From Ampelocalamus luodianensis (taxonomy: Eukaryota > Streptophyta > Magnoliopsida > Poales > Poaceae), in NCBI GenBank assembly GCA_036346255.1, contig CM070632.1, positions 25,446,657-25,510,656 of the forward strand: a stretch of DNA of 64,000 nucleotides, written 5' to 3'. Of the stretch, positions 57,113 to 64,000 are shown in pieces. Numbering within the stretch: the first letter of the stretch is position 1; each line of letters starts with the position of its first letter. The position numbers and the translations under genes were made by a program. The notes below the pieces were generated by a model. The model was given only the letters and a program-made list of their open reading frames with translations. It had not been told where the DNA came from and searched no databases.

Positions 57113-57155
57113 AGCAATTTCTATTACAAACTCCTACTTTAATTCAAAATTTATA
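57113..57155. other. Short unassigned stretch between B integrase and LARD2
   Basis: About 43 AT-rich bases do not continue the integrase. The last five, TTATA (57151-57155), are the predicted target duplication of LARD2. Confidence 0.45.
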
Positions 57156-57666
57156 TGTAACACCCCAGCTCAACATTGAGCCTGGAATGCTACTAAAATT
57201 AAATTAAACTAAGCTAAACTAAGACCAATTACAAAATCTCGACAAAACCTCCTTTGTATAGTCGTCTATACCGAGGTTCCAACAATTGATCAAGGCATTT
57301 AACATTATAATCATAATCAGGTTCATTCAAGCGTGTAGAATAATATCATAAACATAACCAAAACTTTCTATTCTCATTATTACAGCTTAACTCAAACTCA
57401 AACTATCCATAGCTTCTAACTGTAAACATAACATTTAACAATAATTTCATAATCCAATTCACTCATGCATAAGAGATAATCATAGGAATGTAATCAAATT
57501 AACACTATTCTCACAACCATAATCGTAATCATAAAACAACCATGGGTATTTCTCGCAGTCTATTTATTCTTATATGAAGCTAAATGACAATTGTTTTAAT
57601 GTTGTGAGGTAGTGCGTGCTTTCCAATTCATCTACTCCTCCCATGCATGCCGTCTTGCCATTGTAC

Positions 57667-58477
57667 CTAAAACACATCAAAGCAAGAGTGAGCCCAACGA
57701 CTCAGCAAGTACCAACAAGGCTAAGCAAGTTAACATTCATAGCATCAAAATCCAAGATAAACAATGCACCGAGTAAAGCCTTCATGCTCATGTGAATGCA
57801 ACCAATGCAATGCACCTTTTATCTTTATCTCTTTTCGCATTTTACCGAATGCGGGTATACAACCGTCATTGTGTACCCTTGCTGTGCCCTCCGCACGTGG
57901 GACCAAAAGCCTATACACCACATGTATAGGGACCTTTGCCCATCATCCGAATGATGGGGACCTCTTTGCTCATAGCCCATATTGCACCAATATGGGATCT
58001 CAAGCCCGTCAATACATGACGGGACTCAACGAATGCATGCTTGGTCAAGACGTGACCAAGCTTCAAGATGATCTCAATATGCACATGCACAACATCTATT
58101 CATCATCAATATACCCAAGACATTAACAACGGACATAAATAGAGCATAATCATACTTGGAGCATTCACCAATCTCAATATAAGCATCATGCCAGAACCTT
58201 ACTTCGCTATCATATATCAAAACATGCATGTAAGACCAAGTCTCCAACACGATTGGAACATGCAATTGCTCCATGCCCACGTCTTTCATATACACGAATT
58301 TAACATGTACATAACGACATGTATGATTTAGCAACGCTCAAGGGAAACATTAACCATAGCTTGCATTCATCAAGATAAAAGGAAAACTCATTACGCTAAC
58401 ATTCGTGCAAGGCTACAACAAGCAATCACCACAATCATATCATACAACCGAAAATACGCTATAACCCGAATACTTGC
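57667..58477 (-). other. Putative intron in the LARD2 LTR (GC-AG type)
   Basis: On the minus strand GAG/GCAAGT (58480-58472) and GTGTTTTAG/GTAC (ending 57667). It matches the LARD1 arrangement and encloses the hairpin row. Inference only. Confidence 0.35.
57853..58061 (-). promoter_or_regulatory. Row of at least six hairpins in the LARD2 LTR
   Basis: Plus coordinates: 58039-58061 (GCTTGGTCA/TGACCAAGC), 58005-58023 (CCCGTCA/TGACGGG), 57976-57996 (CCCATATTG/CAATATGGG), 57939-57958 (CCCATCAT/ATGATGGG), 57910-57930 (CCTATACA/TGTATAGG), a weak one at 57884-57896 (GTGC/GCAC), 57853-57878 (GGGTATAC/GTGTACCC, one G-T pair). Linkers on the minus strand are GAGATC, GAGGTC, AAGGTC and TTGGTC. Confidence 0.82.
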
Positions 58478-58679
58478 CTCAACCGTGTAAAAACGGCGGA
58501 CGCGAAGTGGGTGCTGCCCTTGGGATCTCGCTGCCACCGGACAAGAAGATAACCCCAAACTAAGAATAACATACTGGACCAAAATCATACATCACATTAC
58601 AATCGAAATCGCTAATCTTCTTATCACGTCTAGTTTTTTTCTAATTTCTAGCGATCGGTCACTGCGGGCAGCAGACTTC

Positions 58680-59100
58680 AAAAATTCATAACTTTCTGCT
58701 CAGGAGTCCAAATAGGATGATCTTGGACAATATGAAAAGGTAATAGAAATGTCTAAATAAACTTAGTTGGGGAGACCCTCTGATTCGGCCATCTACCAGA
58801 CCTACCAATCTATTTAATCAGAGCAAATATTTCACGTCGGGTTTCTGGACAGCGACAAAGAAACTATCATAACTTTCTCTACGTTCGTCCAAATTTAGTG
58901 ATCTTTAGCTTTCCTGAAATCTAAGAGGATTAGCCTCGTTTTTCGTTATGGTGAGACTCTCTGGAAACCCCTCTAACAGCATGTTTAAAACAGGTTAAGC
59001 AGACACTGTCAATTCTGCTACCCACAGAAACATCATAGCACTAAAAAAAATCATAACTTTGGCTACCGAAGTCCGAATGACCTGAATCTTGTCGGCAATG
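58680..59100 (-). repeat. Degenerate ~180-bp units in the LARD2 LTR
   Basis: CATAACTTT at 58687, 58868 and 59052 (spacings 181 and 184), each followed by a GTCCAAAT/GTCCGAAT string. Confidence 0.65.
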
Positions 59101-59806
59101 AAAGATAACTACGATACCCACAACTTTCTAGGAGACACCCAGACCCAATTATGGTTCTAACCTATTCAAAACCGACAAACTTCACTGCTGCAGAATATCG
59201 ACGAACTGACATCCGAAAATTAGACAACTAGAAAACGACCCCAAAACAACAAATCGCGGGTTACCCTTGCCGAAATGAAAAGAGCACGCAGCGGGGATGA
59301 TGACCACCAAGCTTCCGCTGCGGATCCCTTCTTCTCCCTCTTCTTCCCTTCTCTTCTTCCCCTTCTTTCTCTTCTTTTCTCCTTCTTCTTCCTCCTTGGC
59401 CGGCTGCAAGGGAGCTCCTACTCCACCTTGGACAGCAGCAATGGAGGTGATGGGGAGATGGAGAGGTGCAAGGGAGGGAGGAAGGGAGGTGGAGAGGTGG
59501 GGAGGTGGGGAGAGGGGAGAGGGGGCGGCCGGTTGGGAGTGGGAGGGGGAAAGGGGGAGGGGAGGGGAAGGGGCTAGGGTTTTGGGGGAGGGGAGCCCCC
59601 CCCTTGGCCGGCCACCTAGATGGGCCTTGGCCCAGGCCCAAGTTGCCGCCAAAATGCTCTTTCCCCCCTCTAAAACTGCAGCACTGACAACAGTCCAAAA
59701 AGTCCCTCCCGTCGTTCCGTTTGATTCTTCCCCGAATAATCGATCTCTCCCGAAATAAAATTATTCTTCCTTGATTCAAATCTTAACTCACTTTCGGGAT
59801 ATTACA

Positions 59807-59820
59807 TTCTACCCCCCTTA
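59807..59820 (-). promoter_or_regulatory. Polypurine tract of LARD2
   Basis: On the minus strand TAAGGGGGGTAGAA directly before the LTR. Confidence 0.86.
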
Positions 59821-62800
59821 ACAGGATTCGACCCCGAATCTAAACGCCAATCTTCCCGAAAGAAAACCACGACTAGAACTTAACAACAGATACCAATGCG
59901 ATCAACTCTTACTAAACTCGCTCACGTGAGACTTCAACTCTCAAGTGACCTCTCTCCAATGAAGAGACCACAACCCGGGACGTAAATCGACGCCTGTACT
60001 AACGCCCACTCGACATTCCGTACACTCACCGACAAGACTCGAGGGTAAGACCTCACTCGATGGTTAACGGCGCAATCGAAACCTCAAACTCTGGATCTCC
60101 CAGGTATTCACTCAACACCCGAACATACACGACGTTACGTACTCCGCGCACGGACTCGAGACAGTCCTGGCGATACGCCAACTAGCGAAAACAACCCAAT
60201 GTATCTTGGGTTAAACCTCCCAAAGATACCGAACCACACGACATGCACATAGAACACAGAACTCGTGTTCCACCGCTCAATTATACTCCTCACTAAAGCA
60301 AAAATCACCTCCTTTAACCAGAAACACACAACAACAAAACTCTTCCTAAACACACTCTTTTACCAAAGAAAGCTCAACTGAAAATGAAGAACTCTCAACG
60401 CAACCAAACGTTACCAACTCGGTACTAAAAGGAGTCAAATTCAAAATCGATGATTTATCACGAAAATCTTTCCACCTTCAATTAGAAAATTTGCAAATAA
60501 ACACCACGATCGCTAAAAGAGAAACCACTCAATTAACCAAATCCATCATTTCTTTTATTCTTTCTGAACCGATAAGAATCATATATACCAAAATCGAGTC
60601 AAACTCAACTTACGAAAGATATTGGTCAACAACACAAAACTCAAACGAGAATCGAGGAAACAATTCACTCCTTTGAGGAAGTATCAAATTCTCAGTATCT
60701 CTTTTAAGAATAAAAATCTCTCTCAACTTTGGAGTTTCAGTTCATCACAAAACACACTAACTCATCTTTCTTAACTTTACATTCTCAATGTTACACTCAA
60801 GTTGAAATACATCATCCACAATTCAGTATAAAGGCTCTATCGACGCGCCAAACCTTATCTCAACAACTCCTCTATCTACATGATTAATTTGACAGATGAC
60901 TTCCAATGCATCTCAAAATAGATTACACACGCAATCACATCTCCTCAATGTTTTAGAAATAAACCACTTGGAATTCACAGCTCTCACAGTCATATACTTT
61001 CTAAAAGGGCTCTATCAATGATTATCTCACTGTCAAACCCACCCTTAATCTACCTCCTCTACACATAATCATTGGGTGCCCCAAGTCCTAGTATAAAATT
61101 GCAAAGCCCAAATTAAACTCCAAGATTCCTACAACGAACTTCTCATATAAAAGATAGGGAAATCCTCGATTAAATCAGTAAAATCCCATAATTCCAACAT
61201 ACTCTCTCATTAACATCATCATGAAAATATTTTCTTGACCAGTTTACCTTTACAAAGATTATAACCCTCGAAGGTTACTCATTTAAAGCCAAATCACTCT
61301 TGACGTTACTCAATATTTTCCATTATCCCATTAATTAACTTGGCGATTTGATTACTTTGTAACCCCTCTCATTAAACCACATCATCAACAATAACTTTCA
61401 TAGCCTCGCAATACTACCAAATTGCGATACTCTAATAAATTGATCCAGATTTCCATACTTGCTAATTCTAATGCTCGGTCAAAAGAACACCAAATCTTGG
61501 ACTACAACTTGTTATAGGTCCTACTAGTTGCGACAACGAAATCTGTTAGCTCCAAAGACAAATATTCTTTTCAACTCAATTCCTCTCCAAGGATTATTCC
61601 AATAAATCGATTTATTACTCCAAGCCTCTCGACGACTTGACACCTAAGGGTTCATCAAACCATCTACTAGGCCACCACTATCTAGATGCCAAGACACCAC
61701 CTACGAGACTTTACAATACAGATCGGTTAACCCTTTCTTAGAAGAAGAGGCAAATAGAAATAAGTTTCACTCAAAAGAAAACGTTACCACTTACAAGAGT
61801 TACAAGATCAAGAGAAACAATCGATAAAACTGTTCTCGAAAACCAAAAGATATGATCAAAGTTGAGGCGCACGTCCCACAATCGAGAATATCAAACCTCG
61901 ACGAGAATAAAACATCGCTTTTAGAATTGGAAAACTCTTATGGGCAAGAACAAAAGTTTTAGACAAACTTCAATATTCTCAAGTTATGAAACTTTACTTA
62001 AATCTCAAATACTTCCACTTTACTCGATTTTCGTTGGTTATAGCATCACCATGGCATTTCCGACAAAGAGTAATTGAAGATCACAACACCTATTCCACTT
62101 AGGAACTAATAAAACCTCTCAACACGTCACTTTGCTCTAAACAAATTCAGCTATCACATCAACATGAGGTCCGAAAGATCACAAATGCGAACTAGAAACA
62201 TATTCAATTAATTAACATCCGAAAGCGGTCCGGTCCTTTATACAAAACATTCAATATTATCATCATAATCCTCATCGACAATCACACTAGTAATGTAACA
62301 ATACACTCTTAGCGAGACTCATCATAGCCTCTTATTCCATCATAAATTTCTCCAAAGGAAACACAAGCCACAAGGTTGAAACAACCTATTTTAACTAGTT
62401 CATACTATCAAATGATACTTTCGCAAAGCACACCATCGAGGCCACTTACTCAATCACCCACTCAACCATTAGTGTTACTCACACCGCTCCAACTGTCATT
62501 AACAATGTCAATTGTATGAATCATGTATACAAATAGGGTCCTACTGCTTGTAGTCACAGTAACCATCTGTAAACACAAAGTCAACATTTAATAATCTCAT
62601 CGCTCATACAATGTGGTTTCACAACATGCTACCTCAACGCTCGCCTAATCTAATATACATGTTTTTAATCTAGCAATTTTGTATGATCATCAAGTAACTA
62701 GTTTACTGAAATTTCCAACTGATATCCTCTAAAGCATCGCTCAAACACATTCTTAACATAACCATCACTAATGGGTAAGCTAATCCATAGAGATACATTA

Positions 62801-63707
62801 CTCCATGCTATCCAATAAATCTACCGATTCCACAATCCTAACAATCGACCAAATCATCAAAATACCACACCTCTTAACAACTCCATTGATTCCAACTAAA
62901 TATTGTCATACTCATAGTCATAACTCATCAAGAACCACTAAAGGACAACCTCCACTTATTCAACTTTCTTTGATAAGGACCTTAGTTAAGATCGATCATG
63001 CACAAACTGCGAACTTAACTTGAAACTCATAACACAACCATTAATATTCAACGCTCAAAATACCCAAAAGAGATACGTTGAGTCAAAGCCTTCATGAACT
63101 AAAGGACTTACAAAAGAAACTTTCATTAACCAAAAACATCAAGCTTAATAAAATAGGTCAAGCCTTCCAATAAGAAAACAAAACTCCCTACAAAAGTCAA
63201 TCTTGACAATTAGCAAAATTCATCAATCGCGAGAATAACTCAACGGCTGGGAAAAACAATAATTGATTTACGGGGCAAATTAAGCCAAAGGAAACACACC
63301 AAACATTTCAAAGAAACCCAACAATCGCAACCGGTTAAGAGTTGACCAAATTCAAATTCAGTGAAGATAGCAACTCTTCTAAAGATTCTCGCCATCGACA
63401 CTGCACTAAGATATCCGGTAGCACTTCTCTATACCCACTCCACTAACGGTGGTGTAACCGGTAAAGCCCAGGTCACAACCACGACCTTAACCTCTCAACA
63501 ACGACTAATCTCACTCATAATAATCATAATAATTAATTAATAAGCAGCCAAACTCAATTCATATCAAGCAATAATCAAAACGATATAACGGAACGTAAAT
63601 GCAAAGATTGACCCATCCCCATCCCATCGTGCTCGTGTGTCAAACTTTTAAGTTGATTAACATTAGCAAAAAAATTTATATCTAGTCACCACGGACCTAC
63701 ACTCGCT
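59821..63707 (-). other. LARD2 internal region, non-coding
   Basis: AT-rich; no gag or pol motif. It aligns with the LARD1 interior along its length, for example the strings around 61070-61110 and 63340-63470. Frames such as 60491-60676 and 62805-63023 are chance. Confidence 0.78.
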
Positions 63708-63720
63708 CGCTCGATACCAA
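63708..63720 (-). promoter_or_regulatory. Primer binding site of LARD2
   Basis: On the minus strand TTGGTATCGAGCG begins directly at the LTR end. Initiator tRNA-Met type with CGAG in place of CAGAG. Confidence 0.82.
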
Positions 63721-64000
63721 TGTAACCCCACCAACATTGAGCCCGAATGCTACTAAAATTAAATTAAACTAAGCTAAACTAAGACCAATTATAAAATCTC
63801 GACAAAACCTCCTTTGTATAGTCGTCTATACCGAGGTTCCAACAATTGATCAAGGCATTTAACATTATAATCATAATCAGGTTCATTCAAGCGTGTAGAA
63901 TAATATCATAAACATAACCAAAACTTTCTATTCTCATTATTACAGTTAACCCAAACTCAAACTATCCATAGCTTCTAACTGTAAACATAACATTTAACAA
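63721..64000 (-). repeat. LARD2 5' LTR, first 280 bases in the window
   Basis: Near-identical to 57156-57434, with a few small differences, the largest around CAGCTC/CCTGG near the terminus. The rest lies outside the window. Confidence 0.88.

Larger units (their letters stand above)
57156..59806 (-). repeat. LARD2 3' LTR (2651 bp)
   Basis: On the minus strand starts TGTAATATCCCGAAAGTGAG and ends GAGCTGGGGTGTTACA. It contains the hairpin row (57853-58061), CATAACTTT repeats (58687, 58868, 59052) and a GC/CT-rich block (59320-59640). Overlapping open frames on both strands at 59182-59779 lie in this low-complexity block and are not genes. Confidence 0.88.
28506..64000 (+). mobile_element. Element B: Tekay-like Ty3/Gypsy retrotransposon with nested insertions (3' end outside window)
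   Basis: Order on the + strand: 5' LTR 28506-32877, primer site, pre-gag ORF (33103-33473 plus 37092-37540), gag (38149-39263), protease to integrase (54240-57112). Three insertions split it: X, Y and LARD2. The rest of integrase, any chromodomain and the 3' LTR should follow LARD2 outside the window. Unlike T, its frames are mostly continuous and are broken by single-base stop changes. Confidence 0.82.
57156..64000 (-). mobile_element. LARD2: second non-autonomous LARD element, minus strand, cut by window end
   Basis: 3' LTR 57156-59806, polypurine tract, gene-free interior 59807-63720, primer site and the start of the 5' LTR (63721-64000) are all in reverse order relative to LARD1. Interior and LTRs align with LARD1 but with clear divergence. 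The 280 bases of 5' LTR visible are nearly identical with 57156-57434, so the insertion itself is young. No coding motif in any frame. Confidence 0.88.

Noticed and set aside
57853..58061. CRISPR-like array
   Set aside because: Linkers are only 5-10 bases, the variable units are self-complementary, and the host is a plant retrotransposon; the resemblance is only in layout.
59182..59779. Proline- and glycine/arginine-rich frames on both strands
   Set aside because: Low-complexity CT/GA-rich block of the LARD2 LTR; the counterparts at 40190-40603 and 46698-47128 differ in frame.
1..64000. Host genes, tRNA or rRNA genes
   Set aside because: No non-element coding sequence or RNA gene was recognised; tRNA-like strings are the primer binding sites only.

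Overview
This window is plant nuclear DNA made almost entirely of nested LTR retrotransposons, most likely from a grass. The pointers are Tekay-type chromoviral gag-pol with 4-kb LTRs, a Tat-lineage element with an antisense ORF, a non-coding LARD-type family, and a Ty1/Copia LTR whose first bases (TGTTGGAAATATGCCCTA) resemble grass Copia LTRs. I see no host gene, tRNA, rRNA or CRISPR array. Nearly every short open frame is a chance frame or a fragment of broken gag-pol.

Layout from the outside in. The oldest layer is element C: part of its LTR (27055-28016), a degenerate primer site and the start of a pre-gag ORF (28184-28500). Element A (Tat-lineage Ty3/Gypsy, + strand) sits in C's LTR. Its integrase tail is at 199-500, an antisense ORF at about 23160-26060, and its 3' LTR at 26391-27054. 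Element T (Tekay-like, 1289-23027) sits inside A. T has three LTRs and two internal regions within one 5-bp target duplication (CATGG). Element B (second Tekay-like family, + strand, 28506 to beyond the window) sits in C's pre-gag ORF. B is cut by X (33474-37091, a reverse LTR of the C family), by composite Y (39264-54239), and by LARD2 (57156 to beyond the window, minus strand). Y itself holds LARD1 (40080-49185, complete, TSD CAACC) and a Copia solo LTR (49735-51326, TSD TCCAC).

How the parts work: T and B each encoded Gag, protease, reverse transcriptase, RNase H and integrase. T also keeps a chromodomain, which in this clade targets insertion to heterochromatin. All copies are now broken. 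B is mostly broken by C-to-T type stops. T is mostly broken by 1-3 bp indels at CAG/CTG/CG sites, several of which look like systematic read errors at methylated sites. LARD1 and LARD2 have LTRs, a primer site and a polypurine tract but no coding capacity, so they must have moved with enzymes made by another element.

The most interesting signals are: (1) a row of consecutive hairpins in the LARD LTRs whose stems change on both arms between copies while the linkers persist; (2) a 12-bp palindrome, CTATTCGAATAG, shared by LTRs of different families, with one paired compensatory change; (3) a degenerate repeat of about 160-185 bp carrying CATAACTT...CTCCAAAT in several LTR families; (4) the three-LTR tandem; and (5) a CAG-to-CG lesion at the same place in the primer sites of independent elements.
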